From positions 2,535,652 to 2,599,651 of the forward strand of contig NZ_MEIY01000001.1 in NCBI RefSeq assembly GCF_001752365.1: DNA of 64,000 nucleotides. Direction: 5' to 3'. The position numbers and the translations under genes are program-made. Numbering within the stretch: the stretch's first letter is position 1; each line of letters starts with the position of its first letter. This document shows, in pieces, positions 1 to 9,109 of the stretch. This stretch comes from Marinobacter sp. X15-166B. GTDB lineage: Bacteria > Pseudomonadota > Gammaproteobacteria > Pseudomonadales > Oleiphilaceae. The notes under the pieces are model-generated. The model ran no database searches. It was not told the origin of the DNA and saw only the letters and a list, made by a program, of their open reading frames with translations.

Positions 1-55
1 GCACCTGCTGGATGAATTGCTGGCCGAGAGTCACTCGGGAGCGGAGGCGCAATGA
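1..55 (+). CDS. ParA-family ATPase, C-terminal end only (5' truncated)
   Basis: An open frame enters from the left edge and stops with TGA at 53-55; only about 17 C-terminal residues are visible, ending in SHSGAEAQ. The stop overlaps the ATG of the next gene (ATGA), which shows translational coupling. No domain is visible in so short a piece. The identity is inferred only from context: in Pseudomonas and Vibrio the gene before the ParP-like CheW protein is the ParA-like ATPase ParC, which places chemotaxis arrays at the cell pole. Confidence 0.45.
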   Translation, partial: HLLDELLAESHSGAEAQ

Positions 56-792
56 CCGGCGTCGATAAATTGACAGCCCGGGACCGCGGACCGGTTGCCG
101 GCCTGGTGGACGAGTCTTTTGAGCCGGCCGATGCACTGAGCAGCTATCTGGACGACTTGTTGAAAACCGCCACCCAGGAAGCGGCGCAAGAAGATCGGGT
201 GCTGGCGGAGGAGGTGCCGGTGGTGGCGCCCGCACCTGTCACGGCGCTGCCGATACCGGCAGCGGCGGAGCCCGCAGCGTTGCCGGAGTCGACTGGTCGG
301 CCAGACATACACGAACCAGCGGATCAGCCCGAGTGGGCCGGACGCCCGTTTGAATGCCTGATTTTCAAGGTGGCCGGGCTGCAGTTGGCGGTGCCTCTGG
401 TGCTGCTGGGAGCCATCCAGCGTCTGGACGATGCGGTCACCCCATTGCCCGGCAGCCCCGCATGGTACATGGGCATGCTGCCGGGGGCGGACCGCAATAT
501 CCGCGTGGTCGATACCGCACAGTGGGTGATGGCCGGCCGCGTGCCGGCAGATGCGCGCGCCGATTACCGGTTCGTGATCCGCCTGAACGACAGTGAGTGG
601 GGGCTCGCCTGTGACCAGGTTGCGCAATCTTTCACCCTGCGCCCCGAACAGGTCAAATGGCGTACCGCCCGCAGCAAGCGACCCTGGCTGGCGGGTACGG
701 TGACCAGCCACATGTGTGCGCTCATCGATGTAGGGGCCATGGCGTCCTTGCTGAGCCGGGCTGAGCGGGAGCAGCACCTGAGCCTGGAGTAG
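52..792 (+). CDS. parP: ParP-like CheW-domain protein (polar chemotaxis array partner)
   Basis: 246 aa. Residues 1-97 are a low-complexity, Ala/Pro/Glu-rich region containing a short helical stretch (ADALSSYLDDLLKTA). Residues about 98-240 form a CheW-like domain, starting at FECLIFKVAGLQLAVPL. This layout matches ParP, known in Vibrio and Pseudomonas to link the ParA-like ATPase ParC to CheA and hold signalling arrays at the pole. The ATG overlaps the stop of the upstream frame, and cheW follows 140 bases downstream. The assignment rests on architecture and gene order; a second CheW-type coupling protein is the alternative. Confidence 0.75.
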   Translation: MTGVDKLTARDRGPVAGLVDESFEPADALSSYLDDLLKTATQEAAQEDRVLAEEVPVVAPAPVTALPIPAAAEPAALPESTGRPDIHEPADQPEWAGRPFECLIFKVAGLQLAVPLVLLGAIQRLDDAVTPLPGSPAWYMGMLPGADRNIRVVDTAQWVMAGRVPADARADYRFVIRLNDSEWGLACDQVAQSFTLRPEQVKWRTARSKRPWLAGTVTSHMCALIDVGAMASLLSRAEREQHLSLE

Positions 793-932
793 CGGCTTGC
801 TTACACCCGGCATGTGGTTGCAGTCAGACCACGCTGGCACGGTTTGTGCTCCTGTTTGATGCGGGGGCAACGAAGATGTTTTTTTGACGATCAGGTTGCC
901 ACCCTGGTGACCTGCCGAGGAGATACAGCAAT

Positions 933-1421
933 ATGACATCCGCAATCGGACAACAGAGTCAGGATTTGAGCGATCGCGTACTGCAGTACGTAACCTTCCG
1001 TCTGGATGAGGAAACCTACGGCATCAATGTGATGCAGATCCAGGAGGTGTTGCGTTACAGCGAGATAGCGCCGGTACCGGGGGCTCCGGAATACGTGCTC
1101 GGCATCATTAACCTGCGGGGCAATGTGGTCACGGTGATTGATACGCGCACCCGGTTTGGTCTTGCCGAAGCCAGCATTACCGATGCGTCCCGCATCGTGG
1201 TCATGGAGTCGGCGGATCAGGTGATGGGGATTCTGGTCGATTCGGTTGCGGAAGTGATGTATCTCAAGGCCAGCGAAATTGAAACTGCACCGAACGTGGG
1301 TAACGAAGAAAGCGCGAAGTTTATCCAGGGCGTGTGCAACAAGGATGGCGAACTCATCATTCTGGTTGAGTTCGACAAAATGCTGTCAGAGCACGAATGG
1401 GATGAGATCGCGGCGCTGTAA
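933..1421 (+). CDS. cheW: Chemotaxis coupling protein CheW
   Basis: 162 aa, the usual CheW length. One CheW domain spans about residues 14-155, with the typical segments YVTFRLDEETYGINVMQIQEV and a run around GIINLRGNVVTVIDTR. CheW is a cytoplasmic adaptor joining chemoreceptors to the kinase CheA. The start is supported by GAGGAG at 917-922, about 10 bases upstream of the ATG. It follows the ParP-like gene in the same direction, as in the Pseudomonas polar chemotaxis cluster; CheA itself must lie left of the window. Confidence 0.95.
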   Translation: MTSAIGQQSQDLSDRVLQYVTFRLDEETYGINVMQIQEVLRYSEIAPVPGAPEYVLGIINLRGNVVTVIDTRTRFGLAEASITDASRIVVMESADQVMGILVDSVAEVMYLKASEIETAPNVGNEESAKFIQGVCNKDGELIILVEFDKMLSEHEWDEIAAL

Positions 1422-1494
1422 CACGGCCAATAGCTGGAATCAGTTGCCCGACAGTCACCCAGGCGTGGAATCTTGAACCGGAGGAGTGGCCATT

Positions 1495-1887
1495 ATGTTG
1501 GCACCATGGGCAACCCATTTACCTTTACTGCTTGCCGCCGGGGTCGGCGCGCTTTTGCTGGTGCACATTGTGGTGTCCCGTCGCCGCATCCTGGCGCTGG
1601 AGGCGCAGCTCAAACAGCGCTGTGATCTGCTGGGGCGGGAACTGCATGCCAACGTCAGTGGCAACGTTGGCATGGGGCACCGAATCGTTGACTGTGAGCG
1701 TCAGCTGCATGAGTTGCGTCGGACGCTGGAGGAAATGCGCCAGAATGATCCGCTGCGGGTGACCTACGATGAAGCGTCACGATTGGTCGAACTCGGCGCG
1801 GATATTGACGATCTGATGAACACCTGTGGCATTTCACGCCCGGAAGCCGAGTTGGTCTCTGCGCTGAAACGCAAACAGGTTGCCTGA
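1495..1887 (+). CDS. DUF2802-type small membrane-anchored protein
   Basis: 130 aa from the ATG at 1495, preceded by GGAGGAG at 1480-1486; a GTG at 1486 would lie inside that ribosome site and is less likely. Residues about 8-27 form one hydrophobic segment, then a basic stretch and a coiled-coil-like region (about 30-80), then a C-terminal piece with YDEASRLVELGADIDDLMNTCGISRPEAELV, a small helix-turn-helix-like module. This matches the DUF2802 protein that follows cheW in Pseudomonas motility clusters. Function is not known; context suggests a role linked to chemotaxis or flagella. Confidence 0.75.
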   Translation: MLAPWATHLPLLLAAGVGALLLVHIVVSRRRILALEAQLKQRCDLLGRELHANVSGNVGMGHRIVDCERQLHELRRTLEEMRQNDPLRVTYDEASRLVELGADIDDLMNTCGISRPEAELVSALKRKQVA

Positions 1888-1898
1888 GCGGCGACCGA

Positions 1899-2177
1899 TC
1901 AGACCGGATCGTCCGGTGTTTTGCCCTGCAAATGAAAGGCAAAGGCCAGAATTTCGGCGATCACCTGATACAGGGTTTCAGGAATCTCGTCGTGCAGGGC
2001 GAGGCGGGACAGCAGGCCAGCCAGTTCCGGGTTCTCATACAGGGGCACGCCGTGTTGCCGGGCAATCCGGACGATTTCGTCGGCCAGTTCGAAGGTGCCC
2101 GTGGCGCTGATGGTTGGCGCGGTCTGGCCCCCGTAAGTGAGTGCCACCGCCGCCGGGGCCCTGGATTGTGTGCTCAT
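1899..2177 (-). CDS. Stand-alone FlhB C-terminal-domain protein (EscU/YscU/FlhB family)
   Basis: 92 aa. Nearly the whole protein aligns by eye with the cytoplasmic C-terminal domain of FlhB: AVALTYGGQTAPTISATG, then an ADEIVRIARQHGVPLYENPELA segment and IPETLYQVIAEILAFAFHL. FlhB is the type III export switch that changes substrate from hook to filament. This copy lacks the membrane domain and the self-cleaving NPTH loop; it begins about where the cleaved fragment would begin. Its ATG overlaps the stop of the FliK-like gene upstream (2174-2177), so the two are co-translated. Similar free domains are known in Pseudomonas and other bacteria, with unclear role. Confidence 0.8.
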   Translation of the reverse strand: MSTQSRAPAAVALTYGGQTAPTISATGTFELADEIVRIARQHGVPLYENPELAGLLSRLALHDEIPETLYQVIAEILAFAFHLQGKTPDDPV

Positions 2178-3502
2178 GCTTTGGTGTCCACCATTCGTTG
2201 TTCCAGTTGGGTGCGTCGGTTGTGCGGGCTACCCTGTTTACAGTCCACCTCTCCCACCTCCAGACCAAGCGCACCAAGCCCCTGACGCAACGCCGGTAAC
2301 CCGTCGTGGATGCGTCTGAGGGTCGCCGGCCGCTCCGCCCACACCCGGGCAGACACCGATTCCTGTCGAAGTCTCACCTCGAAATGCAGCGGGCCGGTAT
2401 GGTCCGGTTCCAGGGCCAGGTTCAGGTACCACTCGGTCACTGTGGCGCGGGCTGCGGACGTCTGCGGTCCGCGGTGGTCCTGGTGCTCAATGCGGATCTG
2501 TGCCAGCTTCGGTTCCCCCAGAGGGGACAGCCAGGGCAAATCGAATAGCCAGGTGGCTTGGGCGGGGCCGTCACTGCTTCCACGGGTACTCAGAATCTGG
2601 CTGTGTAACTGATTGACGGTGAGCCGGTTCAGCACGCCCGCCATCAGTTTGAGCAGTTGCCCTGCAGTGGGGGGCGGGTGTGAGGCCATCGGCGCGGGCG
2701 CTGGCAGGGTGTTGGGAAATTGCAGGGGGGCCTGGACCAGCTCGTGGCTGGCCAGGGGCGTGAGGCGGTTGAACTCTGTCGGGGGCGCCTGCTGGCTGGC
2801 AAGCAACGCGGTGATAATACGCCCTATGGCGAACTTGGTGTCCGTGGTTGCTGTCTCGGGTGTGCGCACCAGCTGCGACTCGGCGAACAACCCGCTGCCC
2901 TTCAGCCATTGTTTAATCAGCCCCGATCGGGTCCCCGTATTGCCCGCCTCGGACGTCAACTCCGTGCTGCCGGGCACCAGGGCCAGCAACCCCTGAATTG
3001 CTTGCCGAACCTCGACGGGCAAAGCTTGTGGTGGCGTGCCCGGCGCCGACGTTGGCGTTCTGACCCCCTGATCCACAGCGGCGAGCAGCTGGGCCAGCGC
3101 AGTGTCCGGCCGGTGCTGCCAGGCTAATCTTTGGGCCAGCGCCTGTGCCACTTGCTGGTGGCTGGTTGCGGCCAGCTTGCCAATCAGCTGCAGCTCATTG
3201 TGGGAACGCATCAGTCTGACCAGATCACCGGCTTCAAGGGCGGTGTCGCCAAGCGCGGCCTGCACCCTGAGACTGCGCCCCTGAATATCCAGAGTGAGCT
3301 GTTCCGGCAAGCCCTTGCGGGTGACCAACACCTCGGTAACCCGGGCCGTTACCGTCTGCTGGTGCACCAGGTCAAGCTGGTCCAGCTGCCGGCGGGCGAC
3401 CGCCAGCAGCTCGGCATTGGCTGCCGGCGGGGCCGCACTGCGCGTACCGCGTTCCGTATGAAGCCCGGCAGGCGGGGGTGGCTGTGTGTCCGGTAGTTTC
3501 AT
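2174..3502 (-). CDS. FliK-like flagellar hook-length control family protein
   Basis: 442 aa, Gln/Ala/Leu/Pro-rich. The C-terminal third (about residues 310-430) resembles the Flg_hook domain of FliK: WLFDLPWLSPLGEPKLAQI, a variable part, then LHFEVRLRQESVSARVWAE and a final helical stretch ending in GLGALGLEVGEVDCKQG. FliK measures the hook and contacts the FlhB C-domain during export switching. The neighbouring overlapping gene encodes just such a C-domain, which supports a functional pair. It is not certain that this is the main FliK of the flagellum; that gene normally lies in the fli cluster. Confidence 0.7.
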   Translation of the reverse strand: MKLPDTQPPPPAGLHTERGTRSAAPPAANAELLAVARRQLDQLDLVHQQTVTARVTEVLVTRKGLPEQLTLDIQGRSLRVQAALGDTALEAGDLVRLMRSHNELQLIGKLAATSHQQVAQALAQRLAWQHRPDTALAQLLAAVDQGVRTPTSAPGTPPQALPVEVRQAIQGLLALVPGSTELTSEAGNTGTRSGLIKQWLKGSGLFAESQLVRTPETATTDTKFAIGRIITALLASQQAPPTEFNRLTPLASHELVQAPLQFPNTLPAPAPMASHPPPTAGQLLKLMAGVLNRLTVNQLHSQILSTRGSSDGPAQATWLFDLPWLSPLGEPKLAQIRIEHQDHRGPQTSAARATVTEWYLNLALEPDHTGPLHFEVRLRQESVSARVWAERPATLRRIHDGLPALRQGLGALGLEVGEVDCKQGSPHNRRTQLEQRMVDTKA

Positions 3503-3666
3503 GGTGTCGAATCGATGTCAGAAAAGAGTAATCTTGTCGCGCTTTCGTTATACTGTGCCGCGCTGGAAAACGTGTTGTCCAGCCGGCCCGGTCCAGACGG
3601 GGCTGTCTGCTGTGTTGTCAATTTCTGGTCTGCTGGTGTGGTCAGACCGCATGCTTTGAGGCGCTG
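3503..3666. other. Divergent intergenic region between fliK-like gene and ccmA
   Basis: This 164-base gap must carry promoters for both the minus-strand FliK-like gene and the ccm operon. A TATACT at 3549-3554 could be a -10 element for ccm, but no convincing -35 lies 16-18 bases upstream, so no promoter is claimed. GAGG at 3658-3661 is a plausible ribosome site for ccmA. Confidence 0.3.
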
Positions 3667-4302
3667 ATGTCCAAGCCGCTATTACAGGCGACCAATCTAC
3701 AATGTGAACGTGACGGACGGGTTCTGTTTGATGACCTGTCCCTGACCATAATGCCCGCGACCCTGACCCGTGTCGAGGGTCCGAATGGCGCGGGAAAAAC
3801 CACACTGTTGCGAATATTGGCCGGGCTCAACGAAAACTACAGCGGCGAGGTGCACTGGCTGGGCGCCCCCAGAGCCGCACAGCGGGAAATGTTTCAGCGC
3901 AATCTGTTGTACATCGGCCACCGGACGGGTATTAAAGCCGCCTTGACCGCACAGGAAAACCTGGCCGCGCTGATGGCGGGCCGTCACGCCGTGTCGGCTG
4001 CCACGCTGCGTGCCGCCCTGGCGGGAACCGGGTTGGCGGGCTACGAGGACGTCCCCTGCAGCCAGTTGTCGGCGGGCCAGCAGCGGCGCGTGGCCCTGGC
4101 CCGACTGTTGATCTCGGACGAGCCCCTGTGGATTCTGGATGAAGCGTTTACCGCGCTGGATACCCATGGCGTCGCGGCGCTGGAACGGTTACTGAGCGAT
4201 CATGCCCAGCGAGGCGGTGCCGTGGTGGTGACCACTCACCACGATCTGGAGGTGCCCGGCATGCAGAGAATCCGGCTGGTTCCGGACAAGGTGGCTGTAT
4301 GA
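3667..4302 (+). CDS. ccmA: Heme exporter ATP-binding protein CcmA
   Basis: 211 aa, the normal CcmA size. It is an ABC ATPase with Walker A GPNGAGKTT (residues 38-46), signature LSAGQ (134-138) and Walker B LWILDEAF (154-161). CcmA powers the CcmAB(C) complex in the inner membrane, whose ATP hydrolysis releases heme-loaded CcmE. It is the first gene of a complete ccmABCDEFGHI operon; its stop overlaps the ccmB start (ATGA). Confidence 0.96.
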   Translation: MSKPLLQATNLQCERDGRVLFDDLSLTIMPATLTRVEGPNGAGKTTLLRILAGLNENYSGEVHWLGAPRAAQREMFQRNLLYIGHRTGIKAALTAQENLAALMAGRHAVSAATLRAALAGTGLAGYEDVPCSQLSAGQQRRVALARLLISDEPLWILDEAFTALDTHGVAALERLLSDHAQRGGAVVVTTHHDLEVPGMQRIRLVPDKVAV

Positions 4303-5015
4303 CCGCAAAGTTGCAGGCTGCAACCACCGTACCCGTGGGGGTGGTGGCTGCCATGGGCGGGGTGGTGCGGCGGGATTTGCAGGCCAGTTTCCGCCAACCG
4401 CAGGATTTATTGAACCCGCTGCTGTTTTTTATGATGGTGGTGACCCTGTTTCCCCTCGGGGTCAGTCCGGAGGAATCTTTTTTGCGCCAGTCCGGCAGCG
4501 GGATTCTCTGGGTGGCGGCGCTGTTGTCGACGCTGCTGTCGCTGGATCACCTGTTCCGTCATGATTTTGACAACGGTACCCTGGAACAACTGGTGCTGCA
4601 GCCACAGCCACTCTACTTGCTGGTGCTGGCGAAGACTCTGGCCCATTGGCTGGTGACCGGCTTGCCACTGGTGCTGCTCGCCCCGGTGCTGGCGGTGATG
4701 CTGCACCTTGAGGGGAACTCCATAGCGATATTATGTCTAACGTTGCTGATCGGCACACCGGTGTTGAGTTTTATCGGTTCGGTAGGTGCGGCGCTGACTC
4801 TGGGACTGAGGTCGGGCGGTGTATTGTTATCGCTGCTCATCATTCCTCTGTACATCCCGGTGCTGATTTTTGGTACCGGCACCGTAGCGGCGGCCGCCGG
4901 AGGTGCCTCGGTGGGGGCCTATCTGGCACTCATGGGGGCATTTCTGGTGCTGTCGGTTACCTTGGCGCCGTTTGCGTCAGCGGCCGCGTTGCGCATCAGT
5001 CTGTCGAACAGTTAA
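4299..5015 (+). CDS. ccmB: Heme exporter membrane protein CcmB
   Basis: 238 aa, with about six hydrophobic segments and the CcmB-type opening RRDLQASFRQPQDLLNPLLFF. It is the inner-membrane permease-like subunit working with CcmA and CcmC in releasing holo-CcmE. The start overlaps the ccmA stop by four bases; ccmC follows 18 bases downstream after an AAGAGGG ribosome site. Confidence 0.95.
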   Translation: MTAKLQAATTVPVGVVAAMGGVVRRDLQASFRQPQDLLNPLLFFMMVVTLFPLGVSPEESFLRQSGSGILWVAALLSTLLSLDHLFRHDFDNGTLEQLVLQPQPLYLLVLAKTLAHWLVTGLPLVLLAPVLAVMLHLEGNSIAILCLTLLIGTPVLSFIGSVGAALTLGLRSGGVLLSLLIIPLYIPVLIFGTGTVAAAAGGASVGAYLALMGAFLVLSVTLAPFASAAALRISLSNS

Positions 5016-5033
5016 GAAGAGGGTAGTGGCCTC

Positions 5034-5783
5034 ATGTCCATGTGGCGATGGTTTCATAAATTCGGTTCCCCGAAATGGTTTTTTGACATAGCCTCCCGGC
5101 TGATCCCCTGGCTGCTGGGCACGGGCCTGGTCCTGTTGCTGACCGGGCTGGTCTGGGGGCTGGCCTTTGCACCCCAGGATTATCTGCAGGGCAACAGCTA
5201 CCGCATTATTTTCATTCACGTTCCCAGTGCGTTTCTGGCCCAGTCGGTGTATCTGATGATGGCGTCGGCGGCGGTGGTCACGTTGGTGTGGAAAATGAAA
5301 CTGGCGGATGTGTTCGTGCAGACCATGGCACCGGTTGGCGCGCTGTTGACGTTCCTGGCCCTGTTTACCGGCGCCGTGTGGGGCAAGCCGACCTGGGGCA
5401 CCTGGTGGGTGTGGGACGCACGCCTGACCTCCATGCTGATACTGCTGTTTCTGTATTGCGGCGTAATCGTTCTCGGACGGGCCATTGCCGACGAAAAGTC
5501 GTCGGCGCGGGCGGTTGCCGTGCTGGTACTGGTCGGGGTCGTGAACATTCCGATCATCAAGTATTCCGTTGACTGGTGGAACACCCTGCACCAACCGGCC
5601 ACCTTTACGTTGACGAAACGTCCCAGCATGCCGGTGGAAATGTGGGCGCCATTGTTGCTGTCGGTTGTCGGGTTGTATTTGTTGTTTGGCTGGCTGACCT
5701 GTGTGCGCATGCAAACCGGGATTCTGGTGCGTGAACACCGCACCAGTTGGGTCCGAGCACTGGTCAGGTCTCAAGGGGTTTAA
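5034..5783 (+). CDS. ccmC: Heme exporter/handler CcmC
   Basis: 249 aa, six predicted membrane helices. The family's tryptophan-rich periplasmic motif is seen as WGTWWVWDARLTS (residues 121-133). The flanking heme-ligand histidines are visible at H62 (IHVPS) and H186 (NTLHQP). CcmC presents heme to CcmE in the periplasm. It lies between ccmB and ccmD, with ccmD starting 6 bases after its stop. Confidence 0.96.
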   Translation: MSMWRWFHKFGSPKWFFDIASRLIPWLLGTGLVLLLTGLVWGLAFAPQDYLQGNSYRIIFIHVPSAFLAQSVYLMMASAAVVTLVWKMKLADVFVQTMAPVGALLTFLALFTGAVWGKPTWGTWWVWDARLTSMLILLFLYCGVIVLGRAIADEKSSARAVAVLVLVGVVNIPIIKYSVDWWNTLHQPATFTLTKRPSMPVEMWAPLLLSVVGLYLLFGWLTCVRMQTGILVREHRTSWVRALVRSQGV

Positions 5784-5788
5784 AGGTT

Positions 5789-6043
5789 ATGCAGTTTGAC
5801 TCGTTCGCGGCCTTTCTGTTTATGGAAGGGCATGGGCCCTATGTATGGACCTGTTACGCCGTGTTCACCCTGGCCCTGGTGGGGTTGGCGTGGTGGTCGC
5901 TGAAGCAACGCACTGCGGTCATTCGCCAGCAGTACCATGCCCAGCTGCGCGCCGAGCGCCGGCAGGCCAGCGCTGACGCTCACACGGCAACCGACGGGAG
6001 CGGAACTCCCGCCGCAAGCTTTTCACGCATTCATCCATCTTGA
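5789..6043 (+). CDS. ccmD: Heme exporter protein CcmD
   Basis: 84 aa from the ATG at 5789; longer upstream versions of the frame overlap ccmC and are unlikely. One membrane helix (about residues 17-37, YVWTCYAVFTLALVGLAWW) is followed by a basic stretch, as usual for this small subunit of the CcmABCD complex. Known CcmD proteins are about 60-70 aa; the extra C-terminal tail here is Ala/Ser/Thr-rich and probably disordered. Confidence 0.88.
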   Translation: MQFDSFAAFLFMEGHGPYVWTCYAVFTLALVGLAWWSLKQRTAVIRQQYHAQLRAERRQASADAHTATDGSGTPAASFSRIHPS

Positions 6044-6061
6044 CGCAGAGTGATTTTTTAC

Positions 6062-6529
6062 ATGCATCCGGTACGAAAAAAACGGTTAACCATCATCCTT
6101 TTTCTGGTCGCAGGACTGGGGCTGGCCGTGGGACTGGCCACCTATGCGTTTCGACAGAATATCAATCTGTTTTACGATCCCAGCCAGATAGCCTCCGGTG
6201 AGGCACCCCATGACGTGCGCATACGGGCGGGGGGCATGGTGGAAGACGGCTCGGTGAGCCGGGATGAAGACAGCTTGCTGGTGCGCTTCCGGGTCACCGA
6301 TTTCAGCTCGTCCGTGGCCATGGAATACGAAGGCATATTGCCGGATCTGTTTGCCGAAGGGCAGGGCATAGTGGCCATGGGGCGGCTGCGCGCCGACGGC
6401 ACCTTTGTGGCGGATCAGGTACTGGCCAAGCACGACGAGAACTATATGCCACCGGAAGTGCACGAGGCGATCCAGCGTGCCGAAGCCAAAAAAGCGGCGG
6501 CCGCCACCACATCCAGCGCGGGCTACTGA
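6062..6529 (+). CDS. ccmE: Cytochrome c maturation heme chaperone CcmE
   Basis: 155 aa from ATG 6062 ([10 protein letters not shown] matches the usual CcmE opening); a GTG at 6050 is less likely. A signal anchor covers residues about 9-28, followed by a beta-barrel domain. The covalent heme-binding histidine is H124 in [14 protein letters not shown], with the axial tyrosine Y128. CcmE accepts heme from CcmC and passes it to CcmF/H. It lies between ccmD and ccmF in the operon. Confidence 0.95.
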   Translation: MHPVRKKRLTIILFLVAGLGLAVGLATYAFRQNINLFYDPSQIASGEAPHDVRIRAGGMVEDGSVSRDEDSLLVRFRVTDFSSSVAMEYEGILPDLFAEGQGIVAMGRLRADGTFVADQVLAKHDENYMPPEVHEAIQRAEAKKAAAATTSSAGY

Positions 6530-6564
6530 GCGCAGCCACGACGAGGCTTTAGCAAGGGGGAATT

Positions 6565-8576
6565 ATGTATCCGGAAGTAGGTCATTTCGCGCTGATTCTG
6601 GCACTGTTGATCGCCGTGTTGCTGGCGGTCGTGCCTTTGGTTGGGGCGCTCAGCGGCCGTGACAGTCTGCAGGCGTTCGCCCGTCCACTGGCTGCGGGGC
6701 AGTTTGTGTTTGTCGCCATATCCTTTGTGTTTCTGACCCATGCGTTCATGACCGACGATTTTTCCGTGGCGTACGTGGCCAACAACAGCAACAGCCTGCT
6801 GCCCTGGTATTATAAATTCAGTGCGGTCTGGGGGGGCCATGAGGGCTCCTTGCTGTTGTGGATGTTGATGCTGGCCGGGTGGACCCTGGCGGTTTCGGTG
6901 TTCAGCCGGCGCCTGCCTGCGGTGATGATTGCTCAGGTCCTGGCGGTGCTCGGCATCGTCAGCGTGGGTTTCCTGTTGTTTATTCTGCTCACGTCGAATC
7001 CGTTTGATCGGCTCCTCCCCAATGTGCCCGCTGATGGCGCCGATCTGAACCCGCTGTTGCAGGATTTTGGCCTGATCGTGCACCCGCCCATGCTTTATAT
7101 GGGCTATGTGGGTTTTTCGGTGGCGTTCGCGTTCGCCATTGCGGCATTGATCAATGGACGTCTGGATGCGGCCTGGGCGCGCTGGACCCGCCCCTGGACC
7201 ACCGTGGCCTGGGCGTTCCTGTCCATGGGGATTGCGCTGGGCAGCTGGTGGGCCTACTACGAGCTGGGCTGGGGGGCTGGTGGTTCTGGGATCCGGTGGA
7301 AAACGCTTCCCTGTTGCCCTGGCTGGCGGGGACCGCACTGATGCACTCTCTGGCGGTGACCGAAAAACGCGGCGTGTTCAAGAGTTGGACCGTATTGCTG
7401 GCCATTGTCACCTTTTCTCTGAGTCTGCTGGGCGCGTTTCTGGTGCGTTCGGGAGTACTGACGTCGGTGCATTCGTTTGCCTCCGACCCCACGCGCGGGA
7501 CCTTCCTGTTGGCGCTGCTGGCCATTACCGTGGTGTCCAGCCTGGCGCTGTATGCGTTCCGTGCCCCGGTGGTGCACGCCCGCACCCAGTACGAGGCTCT
7601 GTCGCGGGAAGTATTCCTGTTGCTCAACAACGTGTTGCTGGTGGCAGCCACCTTGCTGGTGCTGGTGGGCACCCTGTATCCGCTGGTGCTGGATTATCTG
7701 GACATGGGGCGCCTGTCCATCGGCGAACCGTTTTTCAACCTGACCTTCAGTCCCCTGGCCATCGCAGTCGGCTTTTTGGTAGGGGCCGGTATTTTCTCCC
7801 GCTGGAAAAAAACCGACGGTGGCTGGCTGGGGCGCAAGCTGCTGTGGCCCGCGGCGATCAGTGTGATTGTGGCTACCGCGGTGATGCTGGCCCACGGTGA
7901 TTTCAACCCCTGGGCCTTCTTCGGTTGCCTGTCTGCCTCCTGGGTGGTGGTGGCCACGCTGGCCGATCTGTGGCAGAAGTCGGTTTCCCGCAAGGGGCGT
8001 TGGCACGGTCTGCGCCGTCAGTCCAGAAGTTACTACGGCATGGTACTCGGCCATATCGGGCTGGCTCTGACCATGGCCGGTGCCACGGTGGTGTCCAATT
8101 ACGGGATTGAGCGGGATGTGCGCATGTCTGTGGGCGACAGTTACGAACTGGCGGGTTATCAGTTCACCTTCACCGAGGTGGGGCAACGCCAGGGGGCCAA
8201 CTTCACCGCTCAGTACGGCCGCTTTGAGATCACCGCCGATGGCCGCAGGGTGGCCACCCTGTATCCCGAGAAACGCCAGTATCTGGTGCAGCGCAGCACC
8301 ATGACTGAAGCGGGCATAGATGCGGGCCTGTTCCGCGATTTGTTCATCGCCGTAGGCGAGCAGGTGGCCGATGACGCCTGGGCGGTACGGGTGCAATACA
8401 AGCCGTTGATTCGCTGGCTCTGGTTGGGGGCGCTGTTGATGGCGCTGGGCGGTTGCCTGGCGGTTGCCGATCGGCGGTACCGGATTCGCGACCGGGCCGG
8501 GCAAACAGCACCGGTCACCGCCGGCCAGCCGGGGACACTCGCAGCTGGCGGCCCGGTTGTGGAGGCGCGGTCGTGA
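6565..8576 (+). CDS. ccmF: Heme lyase subunit CcmF, frameshifted as sequenced
   Basis: Two overlapping frames together make one full CcmF of about 670 aa. The first frame runs from 6565 to the conserved [12 protein letters not shown], then goes off in a nonsense sequence to a stop at 7341. The second resumes exactly at [13 protein letters not shown] and ends at 8576. The break is a run of six G at 7271-7276; seven G would give one intact frame. CcmF is a multi-span membrane heme lyase that attaches heme to apocytochrome c with CcmH/I, and the WWD motif at the break is its heme-handling loop. Neighbouring ccm genes are all intact, so a sequencing error or a very recent mutation is more likely than decay. 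Confidence 0.92.
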
Positions 8577-9109
8577 AGCGCTTATTACTGTTCATTCCGG
8601 TCATTTTGGCGGTCACCCTTGGGATGGTGTTGTTTGCCGGCATCGGTAAAGACCCCAGTCATCTCGAGTCGGCCTTGATCGGCAAGCCGGTACCGGCCTT
8701 CGAGTTGACCAATTTGCTGGCGCCCGGGGAACAGCTGGACGAGCAAGTATTCAAGGGCCAGGTATCTTTGCTGAACGTCTGGGGTACCTGGTGTCCGGCC
8801 TGCCGGGACGAGCATGGCGAGCTGGTACGTCTGGCTCGCAGCGAAGGGGTGCGCATTGTCGGGCTCAACTACAAGGATCAACGGGATCTGGCGTTGCAGT
8901 GGCTGAGCGGTCTGGGTAACCCCTACGCGGTTACCCTGTATGACCCGGCAGGCCGGGTGGGGTTTGATCTGGGGGTGTACGGTGCCCCGGAAACCTACGT
9001 GATCGACGGTGACGGCATTGTGCGCTTTCGTCATGTGGGCGTGGTGACAGAGCAGGTCTGGCGGGAGCTGCTGGAACCGGTGGTACGCCAATATCAGGAG
9101 CAAGGTTGA
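8573..9109 (+). CDS. ccmG: Thiol:disulfide interchange protein CcmG/DsbE
   Basis: 178 aa from a GTG at 8573 that overlaps the ccmF stop (GTGA) and is preceded by GGAGG at 8561-8565. A signal anchor (about residues 3-23) leads into a thioredoxin fold with active site WCPAC (73-77) and the family GVYGAPETYVID segment. It is a periplasmic reductant of apocytochrome c or CcmH cysteines before heme attachment. Confidence 0.95.
   Translation: MKRLLLFIPVILAVTLGMVLFAGIGKDPSHLESALIGKPVPAFELTNLLAPGEQLDEQVFKGQVSLLNVWGTWCPACRDEHGELVRLARSEGVRIVGLNYKDQRDLALQWLSGLGNPYAVTLYDPAGRVGFDLGVYGAPETYVIDGDGIVRFRHVGVVTEQVWRELLEPVVRQYQEQG

Noticed and set aside
7257..8504. A 415-codon minus-strand open frame over the second half of ccmF
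   Set aside because: It is antisense to recognisable CcmF sequence and Gln/His-rich without motifs.
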